The notes below the pieces were generated by a model. That model did no database searches. It was given only the letters and a program-made list of their open reading frames with translations, and had not been told where the DNA came from. From positions 310,001 to 374,000 of the forward strand of contig NZ_FUZZ01000006.1 of NCBI RefSeq assembly GCF_900168065.1: a stretch of 64,000 nucleotides of DNA, given 5' to 3'. Of this stretch, positions 27,218-35,064 are shown in pieces (position 1 is the first letter of the stretch; the number at the start of each line of letters is the position of its first letter). Made by a program: the position numbers and the translations under genes. This DNA is from Chitinophaga ginsengisegetis. GTDB taxonomy: Bacteria; Bacteroidota; Bacteroidia; Chitinophagales; Chitinophagaceae.

Positions 27218-28039
27218 TTAAGCGGTTTTAAAACACCGCATACTGATACTTCCGTTCTGTATTTCTTCGTAGGTAAACTTTATTTCCTCGTTTTTATTTA
27301 CCAGTCCCAGTGTATAGATCATGGGGAGATAGTGATCATTGGTAGGGATGGACAATTGTGCGTCCCTGCCGAGGGTATGATAATTTACCAGGTCGGTGAA
27401 GGCGCCCTGTTCCAGTTTTTGTTTAACCGTTTCGTCGAAGGCAATGGCCCAGTCGAATGGTTTGGCGTTATCCGTAAACACCACCTGCCGGAGATTATGC
27501 ACAATGTTACCGCTGCCCATAATGAGCACGCCTTTATCCCGTAAGGCTTTCAGTTCTGCTGCCAGTTTGAAATGGTATTCCGGTGGCTGGTGATAATCGA
27601 TGCTCAGCTGGAATACGGGGATATCGGCCATCGGGTACATGTGTTTCAGTACCGTCCATGAGCCGTGATCCAGGCCCCAGTGGTCATCTTCTATAACATT
27701 GGTGGAAGTGATGAGTTGTTTGGTTTCCCGGGCCAGTTCCGGTGCGCCGGGTGCGGGATATTGTACTGCGTACAGTGCTTCCGGGAATCCGCCGAAGTCG
27801 TGGATGGTTTCCGGTTGCGGGGCTACCAGTACGTGGGTGCCTTTGGTGAGCCAGTGGGCAGATATTACCAGGATAGCGCAGGGCTTTTGAGGTAAATCCT
27901 GCCCCATACTGCTGAGGGCACGTGTAAAAGGATTGTCCATGATACCGTTCATGGGGTTGCCGTGCCCGATAAACATCACGGGCATGCGGGCGCTGTTGTT
28001 GAATTCGCCGGTAATATTCCTGAGATCGCTGAGTTGCAT
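27218..28039 (-). CDS. ygiD: Extradiol-type 4,5-DOPA dioxygenase family protein
   Basis: 273 aa of the LigB-like class III extradiol dioxygenase fold as in YgiD. Metal-binding candidates are the His residues in FIGHGNPMNGI, ISAHWLTKG and DHGSWTVLKHM; the motif YDHHQPPEYHFKL-like YHQPPEYHFKLAAEL and MGSGNIVHNLR are also typical. Characterised members open the aromatic ring of L-DOPA or are of uncertain physiological role in bacteria. It lies 41 bp from the Rrf2-type regulator and is read in the same direction, so it may be that regulator's co-transcribed partner. Confidence 0.93.
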   Translation of the reverse strand: MQLSDLRNITGEFNNSARMPVMFIGHGNPMNGIMDNPFTRALSSMGQDLPQKPCAILVISAHWLTKGTHVLVAPQPETIHDFGGFPEALYAVQYPAPGAPELARETKQLITSTNVIEDDHWGLDHGSWTVLKHMYPMADIPVFQLSIDYHQPPEYHFKLAAELKALRDKGVLIMGSGNIVHNLRQVVFTDNAKPFDWAIAFDETVKQKLEQGAFTDLVNYHTLGRDAQLSIPTNDHYLPMIYTLGLVNKNEEIKFTYEEIQNGSISMRCFKTA

Positions 28040-28080
28040 GCTATTCCTCCTGATGGCAGCATTGCCTTTAGTGATAAAAT

Positions 28081-28491
28081 TTATGCGAACTGGCGTAAGA
28101 AGTCCGCCAGGCTTGTTTTGTCCAGTTTATGCAGCAGTGCGCCTTCAATTTCCTGGTAGAGGTTGTCCAGATGCTGGTTGATCTGTTTCCCTACGAGGCA
28201 GTCGGGGTTGGGCTTATTTTTGCTATTTCCCAGCAGGGAAGCCTGTTGTACGGCGTGGTATACTTCTGAGAGCCGGATCTTGTCGGCCGGTTTAGCCAGG
28301 GTGGCGCCTCCGTTTTTACCTTCTTTACTTTCTATGAGCCCATGGTTGCGGAGGTTGCTGATTTCCTTGCGTACCAGTACCGGGTTGATGTTGATGCTGC
28401 CGGCAATAAAGTCGGACGACAACAGTTCCCCTTCCGCGCTGGCCATCAGCGTGAGGATATGCAGTGATATGGGAAATCTTCCGTTGTTCAT
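28081..28491 (-). CDS. Rrf2-family transcriptional regulator
   Basis: 136 aa from MNNGRFPISLH; the frame extends nine codons further upstream but the family begins at this position. The N-terminal winged helix includes ISLHILTLMASAEGE and SDFIAGSININPVLVRKEIS, the latter being the recognition helix region, followed by GLIESKEGKNGGATLAKPA. A single Cys (in NPDCLVGKQI) sits where Fe-S or redox-sensing members have their cysteine cluster, but there are not three, so Fe-S binding is doubtful. NO- or redox-responsive repression of the downstream ygiD-like gene is inference. Confidence 0.9.
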   Translation of the reverse strand: MNNGRFPISLHILTLMASAEGELLSSDFIAGSININPVLVRKEISNLRNHGLIESKEGKNGGATLAKPADKIRLSEVYHAVQQASLLGNSKNKPNPDCLVGKQINQHLDNLYQEIEGALLHKLDKTSLADFLRQFA

Positions 28492-28548
28492 TCTGTAATC
28501 GACTTTATTACAGTACAAAAATACAATAATAGGGGAGAATGGAAAAAT

Positions 28549-28968
28549 TTATCTGTGGGTGTAGAAGTAAACCACGCTGGCAATGATGAGCACCAATACG
28601 ATAAGGGCAATAACACAACCATTCCGGCTGGGCTGTTTCACTGCACTGGCCACTCCGCGGGCGCCGATGAGGGCTTCCACGGCTTCTTTGGCTTCCAGCA
28701 GGCCAATATTGGTGCCGGGGAGCTTGTTCATTTCTGTGAGGTAGTATTTAACGGCGTGCAATTTCCCGGAATGCATGCTCAGTTGTATGGCTTTTTCCTC
28801 GATGGTACGTTTAGAAACGGCGTTTTTCCGGTTTTCCGGGGTTGTTTGATCGTTAACTACCTTTTGACAGTTTTGGCAGATAAACAGTACGTGAAATGGG
28901 TCTTTTTCCGGTATGGTACGGATAAGATCCGTGCTCCCACACCAGGGACATACTTGTACAGTGCTCAT
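28549..28968 (-). CDS. Zinc-ribbon protein with L7/L12-C-terminal-like domain and membrane anchor
   Basis: 139 aa. The N-terminus has two CxxC-type pairs (CPWCG at 7-11 and CQNCQ near 32-36), a likely zinc ribbon. The middle (~65-105) reads KLHAVKYYLTEMN... then LLEAKEAVEALIG, which resembles the ribosomal L7/L12 C-terminal fold used as a small stand-alone module in many proteins. A single transmembrane helix (~118-136) ends the protein, giving a tail-anchored arrangement with the domains in the cytoplasm. I do not recognise a function. The 58-bp gap to the Rrf2 gene allows co-transcription. Confidence 0.75.
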   Translation of the reverse strand: MSTVQVCPWCGSTDLIRTIPEKDPFHVLFICQNCQKVVNDQTTPENRKNAVSKRTIEEKAIQLSMHSGKLHAVKYYLTEMNKLPGTNIGLLEAKEAVEALIGARGVASAVKQPSRNGCVIALIVLVLIIASVVYFYTHR

Positions 28969-29111
28969 TAATGGTGGAACTTTTTATTAACTGCTGCATA
29001 AGTTAATAAAAGTTTTTTAGGTTTCAGCGATAAATGCAGGAGGGGGGAGGTTGCCGATGTAAGGTGAATACTTCCCGGATGCCTCTGGGATACATAGGAC
29101 ATGGATAGGCA

Positions 29112-29198
29112 TTGCACTATCCATGCACTATGTATACTGTTAGCATGCACTCCTCATGCACTATTGATGCACTCCCCATGCACTCCCCATGCACTATC
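29112..29198. repeat. 11-bp phased direct repeat behind msrA
   Basis: GCACT recurs at 29114, 29125, 29147, 29158, 29169, 29180 and 29191, exactly 11 bases apart with one degenerate unit near 29136. The full unit is close to ATGCACTMYCC. The array ends about six bases beyond the msrA stop codon. The spacing is one helical turn, so all units face the same side of the DNA. Confidence 0.85.
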
Positions 29199-29203
29199 GT
29201 CCC

Positions 29204-29851
29204 TTAAAGTTGCTTTTTCAGGTGCCCTGCAAACGCTTTTTTGAACTTTTCCAGTTTGGGTTTGATCACAAAAGTGCAATACGGCTGTGATCCGTTCTGG
29301 TTATAATAGTTCTGGTGGTAATCTTCCGCCTCATAAAAGGTGGTGAGCGGTGCAATTTCTGTCACAATAGGTTTGTCGTACGCGCCGGATTCCTGCAGTT
29401 TCTTCTTATAAAACTCCGCTTTCTCTTTCTGGGCCTCGTTATTATAGAAGATTACGCTGCGGTACTGGGTACCTACGTCGTTGCCCTGCCTGTTCAGCTG
29501 GGTAGGGTCGTGGCTCAGCCAGAACGCCTGCAGTAGTTCTTCATAGCTGATCTTTGCCGTGTCGTAAGTAACGCGGATTACTTCCGCATGGCCGGTAGTG
29601 CCGGTACATACCTGTTCGTAGGTGGGATTGGGTACATCACCGCCGGCATAGCCGGATTCTACTTTTGTTACACCGTCCAGGTACTGAAATTGCGCTTCTG
29701 TACACCAGAAGCAGCCGCCTCCAAAGGTGGCGGTAGCCGTTTTTTCCTTATTGGTTACTTCCATATCTCCAGGCACTTTGTCTTTTTTTTGCTGGGCACA
29801 GGCGGAAAACGCCATTGCAATCAGGCAAATGAATATTGAATATTTTCTCAT
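29204..29851 (-). CDS. msrA: Peptide-methionine (S)-S-oxide reductase, exported lipoprotein form
   Basis: Reduces the S form of methionine sulfoxide in damaged proteins. The catalytic motif is GGGCFWCTEAQF, with the reactive Cys in GCFWC. Other conserved stretches are ESGYAGG, GHAEVIRVTYD and EDYHQNYYNQN. The N-terminus is a lipoprotein signal (FSACAQQKK, Cys near residue 18), so this copy works outside the cytoplasm, on envelope proteins. The recycling Cys residues of some MsrA proteins are not evident in the C-terminal tail. It stands alone, with the 11-bp repeat array behind it. Confidence 0.95.
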   Translation of the reverse strand: MRKYSIFICLIAMAFSACAQQKKDKVPGDMEVTNKEKTATATFGGGCFWCTEAQFQYLDGVTKVESGYAGGDVPNPTYEQVCTGTTGHAEVIRVTYDTAKISYEELLQAFWLSHDPTQLNRQGNDVGTQYRSVIFYNNEAQKEKAEFYKKKLQESGAYDKPIVTEIAPLTTFYEAEDYHQNYYNQNGSQPYCTFVIKPKLEKFKKAFAGHLKKQL

Positions 29852-30283
29852 AAAATAAAAATTTCAAGGATGCAGCTTTTTTTTATATGTCGGGAACGTA
29901 ATGCTGTTAAGGGATTGCAGCCATTCCCGGCATCTTTAAAGTGGCATTCCTTTCTATAATTTACGTAATATATGATGGAGGAGACCGACAAGTTAAGTAA
30001 CTTTAACATTCTTTTGCAGTTTCCAGGAACCCAGGAGCGCCCTGAAAACCTCCCAAAAGCATACGTCAGCAGCAGCAGGAACCGATAGTATAAGCCGGAA
30101 TTGCCGGATAACGTTTGATAGCATAATGACAACAAAGATGAACAAGAATTAATAATTTTCCCGGATCAGCTTTCTCCGCCACCATGTTGGCAGCGCTTTT
30201 ACGCGCACTTGAACGTAAACCTTTTACGCAGACACGAACAATACCTGATTGTTGGTGCCTTCTTACTTTAAATAAATTAACAC
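29852..30283. other. 432-bp intergenic region between msrA and mutS2
   Basis: I see no convincing gene here. A 95-codon frame exists on the minus strand but has no family features or ribosome-binding site. There is a weak inverted repeat of about 10 bases around 29898 and 29932. The promoters of both divergent genes must lie here, but no clean TAnnTTTG was found. Confidence 0.6.
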
Positions 30284-32404
30284 TTGAAATATTTTCCTGA
30301 ATCTGCGTTAATGCAGTTGGAATTCGACAAAGTACAGGCATTGCTGCAAGAGCATTGCAAAACAGAGCTCGGCAAGGAAATGGCCGCAGCACTCCGCCTG
30401 CACACGCATATAGATTACGTAAAAACTGCCCTGCAACAGGCACATGAATATAAACAACTCACCCTGTTACAGGAAAATTTCCCGAATGATTTCATCCTGA
30501 ACCTCAAAAGGGAACTGCGCCTGCTGTCTATTGAAGGCGCCGTACTCACCGGGGAACAGGCCATGCTGCTGCGTAAACTGGCAGAAAGCATGCACAGCAT
30601 CGTCCGGTTCTTTGATCACGACCGCCGTGCCCAGTACTCCGCATTGTATGAAGTGATCAAAGAAACCCATTACGAAAAAAAGATCACCGCTACCATTGAT
30701 GAAGTGCTGGATGAACTGGGACAGGTAAGGGACAATGCTTCCCCGGAACTGGCCCGGATCCGTATTTCGCTGTACCGCAAACGTACAGAGTTGCGCCGCG
30801 TGTTTGACCGCATCCTGCAGAAGCTGCAAAAGCTCAACTACCTGGCCGACCAGGAAGAGGCTTTCCTCAACGGCCGCAGGGTAGTAGCCATTTATGCGGA
30901 GAATAAACGCATGGTAAAGGGTATTATTCATGGTGAATCCGATACACGGAAGACTTCCTTCCTGGAACCGGAAGAAACCATAGAGCTGAATAATGATATC
31001 CAGTCCCTCGAAAGAGAGGAAGGACGCGAGGTATACCGCATTCTCAAAGCCATGACGGCCGCATTAAGCGGGTTTTCCTTTTTGCTGAACGGCTATCATG
31101 AAATACTGGGCACGTTCGATTTTATCCGGGCAAAAGCCAAACTGGCGCTGGATATGGATGCGAACTACCCCATGCTGCTGCCGCATGCGCAGCTGAACCT
31201 CATACAGGCGTATCACCCGCTATTGCTGCTTTATAACCGGAAAAACCAGAAGCCTACCATCCCGGTAAGCATTAACCTGGATAAAGACGCGCATATCCTT
31301 GTGATCAGCGGACCTAATGCCGGGGGTAAAACGGTGACCCTGAAAACCATCGGGCTTATTCAGCTGATGTTGCAATCCGGGCTGCTGGTGCCGGTACACC
31401 CTTCTTCCCAGATCGGGATCTTCAAACAGCTGATGATCCATATCGGGGATACGCAATCGCTGGAGTTTGAGCTGAGTACGTACAGTTCGCATCTCAAAAA
31501 CATGAAATATTTCATGGAAAACGCCAATGGCAGAACGCTGTTCTTTATAGATGAACTGGGAAGTGGGTCGGACCCCAACCTGGGCGGCGCTTTTGCGGAA
31601 GTGATCATGGAGGAACTGGCCAAGAAACATGCCTACGGCGTAGTTACCACGCACTATCTGAACCTGAAGGTAATGGCCAACAAGGTAAAAGGGATCGTTA
31701 ACGGGGCAATGGGCTTCGATGAACAAACCCTGATGCCCATGTATAAGCTGATGGTGGGGAAACCCGGCAGCTCGTATACTTTTTCCATTGCGGAGCGGAT
31801 CGGGCTGAACCCGTCGCTCATTGCGCGCGCCAAGAAGCTGGTGGATGAGGGGCATTTCCAGCTGGATAAGCTGCTGAACAAAGCCGAACAGGATCTGCAG
31901 AAAGTAGAAAGCAAAGAAAAGGAGCTGCAGAAATTACTGAAGGAAAACGAGCGTTTGAAGAAGGAATATGAAGTACTGGCCGACAAAGAACGCAAGCAGC
32001 AACAGTATACTTTGCTGAAATTACAGAACCAGATCAAGGAAGATGACCTGCAGTACCTGAAAGATATGGAGCGGAAGCTGAAGCAGATCGTGATAGAGTG
32101 GAAGCGTGCCGATGATAAGGAGAAAGTAATGAAGCAGGCAGAGATCCTGTTGTTCCGTCGCCGGGAGAAACAGCATACCGAACAGCTCAATAAAAAAGTA
32201 CAGGACAAATTTGAGGAGATCAAGGGCCAGATTGAGGTAGGCACCCAGGTGAAAATAGTTACCAACAGGCAGGTAGGTAAAGTGCTGGAGATCCGTGATA
32301 AGCGTGCCATTGTAAAAATTGGTAACATTCCTATCAATGTGAAACTGAGTGATCTTGTGCTGGTGCAGGAAAAACCTGCCGAAAAGGTAGAGGAGGGGAA
32401 ATGA
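30284..32404 (+). CDS. mutS2: MutS2-like ATPase lacking a Smr domain
   Basis: 706 aa. The MutS core and clamp helices fill the first ~320 residues. Walker A is GPNAGGKTVTLK near residue 343 and Walker B FFIDELGSGSDP near 422. A long charged coiled coil (~520-640) follows. The C-terminus ends in a small beta domain (GTQVKIVTNRQVGKVLEI and IPINVKLSDLVLV) and then stops, with no Smr endonuclease domain, which typical ~780-aa MutS2 proteins have. The start is TTG: KYFPESALMQLEFDKV resembles the start of relatives, whereas the first ATG would remove eight residues of it. MutS2 acts in recombination control or rescue of collided ribosomes; without Smr this copy should bind and remodel but not cut. 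Confidence 0.92.
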   Translation: MKYFPESALMQLEFDKVQALLQEHCKTELGKEMAAALRLHTHIDYVKTALQQAHEYKQLTLLQENFPNDFILNLKRELRLLSIEGAVLTGEQAMLLRKLAESMHSIVRFFDHDRRAQYSALYEVIKETHYEKKITATIDEVLDELGQVRDNASPELARIRISLYRKRTELRRVFDRILQKLQKLNYLADQEEAFLNGRRVVAIYAENKRMVKGIIHGESDTRKTSFLEPEETIELNNDIQSLEREEGREVYRILKAMTAALSGFSFLLNGYHEILGTFDFIRAKAKLALDMDANYPMLLPHAQLNLIQAYHPLLLLYNRKNQKPTIPVSINLDKDAHILVISGPNAGGKTVTLKTIGLIQLMLQSGLLVPVHPSSQIGIFKQLMIHIGDTQSLEFELSTYSSHLKNMKYFMENANGRTLFFIDELGSGSDPNLGGAFAEVIMEELAKKHAYGVVTTHYLNLKVMANKVKGIVNGAMGFDEQTLMPMYKLMVGKPGSSYTFSIAERIGLNPSLIARAKKLVDEGHFQLDKLLNKAEQDLQKVESKEKELQKLLKENERLKKEYEVLADKERKQQQYTLLKLQNQIKEDDLQYLKDMERKLKQIVIEWKRADDKEKVMKQAEILLFRRREKQHTEQLNKKVQDKFEEIKGQIEVGTQVKIVTNRQVGKVLEIRDKRAIVKIGNIPINVKLSDLVLVQEKPAEKVEEGK

Positions 32405-32414
32405 TATATATAAT

Positions 32415-32432
32415 ATCTATACCTGTATAGAT
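32415..32432. promoter_or_regulatory. Perfect palindrome upstream of the AraC regulator
   Basis: ATCTATAC-CT-GTATAGAT is a perfect inverted repeat 77 bases before the AraC start. It has no U-run and so is more likely an operator than the mutS2 terminator. Confidence 0.4.
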
Positions 32433-32508
32433 GGTGTAACAAAACTTAATCATCTACCTTTAATAATTAATTCAAAAAATCATTTACCCGATAAAGTATT
32501 AAACCAAT

Positions 32509-33393
32509 ATGGAAGTATTAGAACGTGTTGTAACACGGAATTCGGATGTACAGGTTTATAACTGTGATTATGCAGAAGGGGCCAATTTTTTCATGGGAGA
32601 GTGGAATGGTTATGAGTGCGCAGGTGATCTGAACATACCGCATCGTCATAATGGATATAGTATAGATATATTGATCAAGGGTCGCATAACGCAGATTATT
32701 GATTTTAAGAAATACGAGATGGAAGCGCCGGCGCTCATGCTGATGGAACCTAACCAGGTGCATCAGCATGAGATGGATCCTGACGCGGAACTCATTAATC
32801 TTTACTTCACCAACGACTTCCTGGTGCCCGAAATGCAGGGAGTGGTGAGTTGCTGGCGCTGTGTATTCAGTTCCGGTATGATTCCGCTGAATCAGGAGCA
32901 GCTGGAGGAAGTATTGTCTTATGCAGATTTGATCAGGAAAGAGTATAACGGCGACAAACTGCGCAAGGATGCTATCATCCGTAACCTGCTGAATGCTTTT
33001 GTTATTGCGTGCGGACGTATTTCTGAACCTTCCGGTAACTGGATGAATGCAGAGAGTTCGCAATATAATATGGCTAGGCAGTTTAAAATGCTGGTAGACC
33101 AGCATTTTCATGAGAAAGCACAGGTTTCGGATTACGCGGAAATGTTGTACGTTTCACCGGGACATTTAAATGACACGGTGAAGGCGTTGCTGGGAAGGAA
33201 TGCCAAATTTATTATTGACGAGAAACGGATTATGGAAGCAAAACGCCTGCTGTACTGGGGTGAGCACTCCATTAAGCAGATTGCGGCGCAGTTGAATTTT
33301 GAAGATGATGCCTATTTTAACCGTTTCTTTAAGAAGCATTCCGGATTCACTCCTGCATCGTTTCAAAAGAGTATCCGTGAAAAGTACAATTAA
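32509..33393 (+). CDS. AraC-family transcriptional regulator
   Basis: 294 aa. The N-terminal ~150 residues form a cupin-like sensing domain (HRHNGYSIDILIKGR, LMEPNQVHQHEMD). The C-terminal ~100 residues carry two helix-turn-helix units: 'YAEMLYVSPGHLNDTVKALL' and the conserved IKQIAAQLNFEDDAYFNRFF with KHSGFTPASFQ. It is read towards the RND efflux operon and ends 340 bp before it, so it is the likely local regulator of that operon; this is inference from position. The ligand is unknown. Confidence 0.92.
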   Translation: MEVLERVVTRNSDVQVYNCDYAEGANFFMGEWNGYECAGDLNIPHRHNGYSIDILIKGRITQIIDFKKYEMEAPALMLMEPNQVHQHEMDPDAELINLYFTNDFLVPEMQGVVSCWRCVFSSGMIPLNQEQLEEVLSYADLIRKEYNGDKLRKDAIIRNLLNAFVIACGRISEPSGNWMNAESSQYNMARQFKMLVDQHFHEKAQVSDYAEMLYVSPGHLNDTVKALLGRNAKFIIDEKRIMEAKRLLYWGEHSIKQIAAQLNFEDDAYFNRFFKKHSGFTPASFQKSIREKYN

Positions 33394-33431
33394 ACCCGTA
33401 ATAATTTAAACGTGCGTTAACTTTAAATATC

Positions 33432-33439
33432 TATTTTTG
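33432..33439 (+). promoter_or_regulatory. -7 box upstream of the RND efflux operon
   Basis: TATTTTTG followed by C fits TAnnTTTG. If used, it gives an unusually long leader of about 290 bases before the adaptor gene. Confidence 0.4.
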
Positions 33440-33562
33440 CATTGTGTTTAAAATAATGATGTCGCCCGTGCATCATTCTAAATTTTGAAAACCGATGAGA
33501 ATTTTTTAGCGGCCGACCGCAAACCTTCAATTTCTTTTTTACAGTAGTAACAAATTGCTGTG

Positions 33563-33602
33563 CTCAGACGTATAATGTGCTGTAACGTTATAGGTGTCTG
33601 AG
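33563..33602 (+). promoter_or_regulatory. Hairpin in the leader of the RND operon
   Basis: CTCAGAC (33563-33569) pairs perfectly with GTCTGAG (33596-33602), and TATAA pairs with TTATA inside after a bulge. It lies about 135 bases before the adaptor start, in a leader with no gene. It may be an attenuator or a regulator-binding site. Confidence 0.4.
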
Positions 33603-33736
33603 TGTTGCGGGACTACCTACATGTATTTCACAACCCGATTGCTGTCACTATATTGATTGCTGCGAAGCAAGGCTGCTGTTTATTGGCCTTGATCGTACCG
33701 GGGATTTTTATTGTTAGTCGTTTAAAACAAAGTAGT

Positions 33737-34930
33737 ATGAAACCATTGAAATCAACATTAACCACATTGCCAGCAGGCTTACTTTATAGTTTTTTTGTTC
33801 TTTCGGTACTGTCTGCCTGCAGCACATCGCAGGCAAAGAATGAAGCACCGCCACCAGCATCTTTACCTGTAATTAAAGCAGTTACATTACCTGCTACAAC
33901 ATTTCAGGATTTCTCTGCTTCGGTAGAAGGAACCCGTGATGTCGAAATAAGACCACAGGTAGACGGCTATCTAACGAATATTTCAGTAGATGAAGGTGCT
34001 TACGTTAGAAAAGGTCAAACACTTTTCACGATCGACAGAAGACCTTATGTAGAACAACTCAACAATGCCACTGCAAATTTACAAGCTGCAACCGCGGCAT
34101 TAGAGAATGCACAAATCAACGTTGATAAATTGAAACCGTTACTTAGTAATAATGTGGTATCGGATGTTCAATTAAAATCGGCCGAAGCAAGTTACAATTC
34201 AGCGAAAGCTAATGTTGCCCAGGCACAGGCCCAGGTAGAAACCGCCCGTATCAATCTTGGGTTCACAAATATTAGCGCACCCAGCGATGGTTACGTAGGC
34301 AGTATTCCTTTTAAAACAGGAAGCCTTGTTAGCAGAGGAATGGCAGGCGCATTGACTACTATTTCTGAAGTAAAGGATATGCGTGTTTATTTCTCTTTGA
34401 GTGAAACCGATTTCCTCAAATTCAAGGAAAAATATCCAGGTAATAGTATTGCTGAAAAAGTAAAAGGAATGCCGGCAGTAGAATTAATCCTGGCAGATGG
34501 CAGTGTTTATCCTGAAAAAGGAAAAGTTGAAATAGTGGAAGGGCAGTTTGACAAAACTATTGGTGCAATTAGTTTACGTGCCAGCTTTCCTAATGCACAG
34601 GGAGTACTTAGAAGTGGTAGTACCGGTAAAGTAAGAGTACCTACTTTACATGCTTCTGCACTGGTAATTCCCCAGGAAGCCACATTTGAACTGCAAGACA
34701 AAGTGTTCGTTTATACCGTGGCCGATAGTAATAAAATCGTTACAAAACCACTCACCATTTCTGGCAAAACGTCTAACTATTATTTTGTTACTGGTGGCGT
34801 AAAAGAAGGAGAGAAAATTGTATTATCTTCTCAATCTACCATGATGATGGGCGGTTTAAAAGATGGCGTTGTTATTCAACCACAGATGGTATCTACAGAT
34901 AGCTTATTGAAAGCAAAGCCACTACTTTAA
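33737..34930 (+). CDS. RND efflux periplasmic adaptor (membrane fusion protein)
   Basis: 397 aa from the ATG at MKPLKS; the open frame extends 45 codons upstream but the signal sequence starts here. A lipoprotein signal with LSACSTSQ puts the lipid-anchored Cys near residue 27. The barrel-sandwich (lipoyl-like) halves include VDGYLTNISVDEGAYVRKGQ and FTNISAPSDGYVGSIPFKTG, with a helical hairpin between them rich in Ala/Gln/Asn (~100-165). The beta-barrel and membrane-proximal domains fill the rest. It couples the RND pump to the outer-membrane channel encoded two genes downstream. Codon use is visibly richer in A and T than in most of the window. Confidence 0.94.
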   Translation: MKPLKSTLTTLPAGLLYSFFVLSVLSACSTSQAKNEAPPPASLPVIKAVTLPATTFQDFSASVEGTRDVEIRPQVDGYLTNISVDEGAYVRKGQTLFTIDRRPYVEQLNNATANLQAATAALENAQINVDKLKPLLSNNVVSDVQLKSAEASYNSAKANVAQAQAQVETARINLGFTNISAPSDGYVGSIPFKTGSLVSRGMAGALTTISEVKDMRVYFSLSETDFLKFKEKYPGNSIAEKVKGMPAVELILADGSVYPEKGKVEIVEGQFDKTIGAISLRASFPNAQGVLRSGSTGKVRVPTLHASALVIPQEATFELQDKVFVYTVADSNKIVTKPLTISGKTSNYYFVTGGVKEGEKIVLSSQSTMMMGGLKDGVVIQPQMVSTDSLLKAKPLL

Positions 34931-35064
34931 AATTAAGCGTGAAAACACGCCAGTGTTAAGAACGTTTACACAAAACATTATTCAAATTGCGACGCAGGCA
35001 GTGTTGTTATACACATGCACTGTTTGTGCTCGTGCGGACATACCGCAACCCATAATTGTTATTT

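Noticed and set aside
29112-29198. CRISPR array at the 11-bp repeat
   Set aside because: The units are only 11 bases long and contiguous, with no spacers.
29848-30135. 95-codon minus-strand frame upstream of msrA
   Set aside because: No ribosome-binding site, no family features, and it occupies the region that must hold the msrA promoter.
33602-33736. Upstream extension of the RND adaptor frame
   Set aside because: It would put 45 residues before a normal lipoprotein signal sequence; the ATG at 33737 directly precedes that signal.
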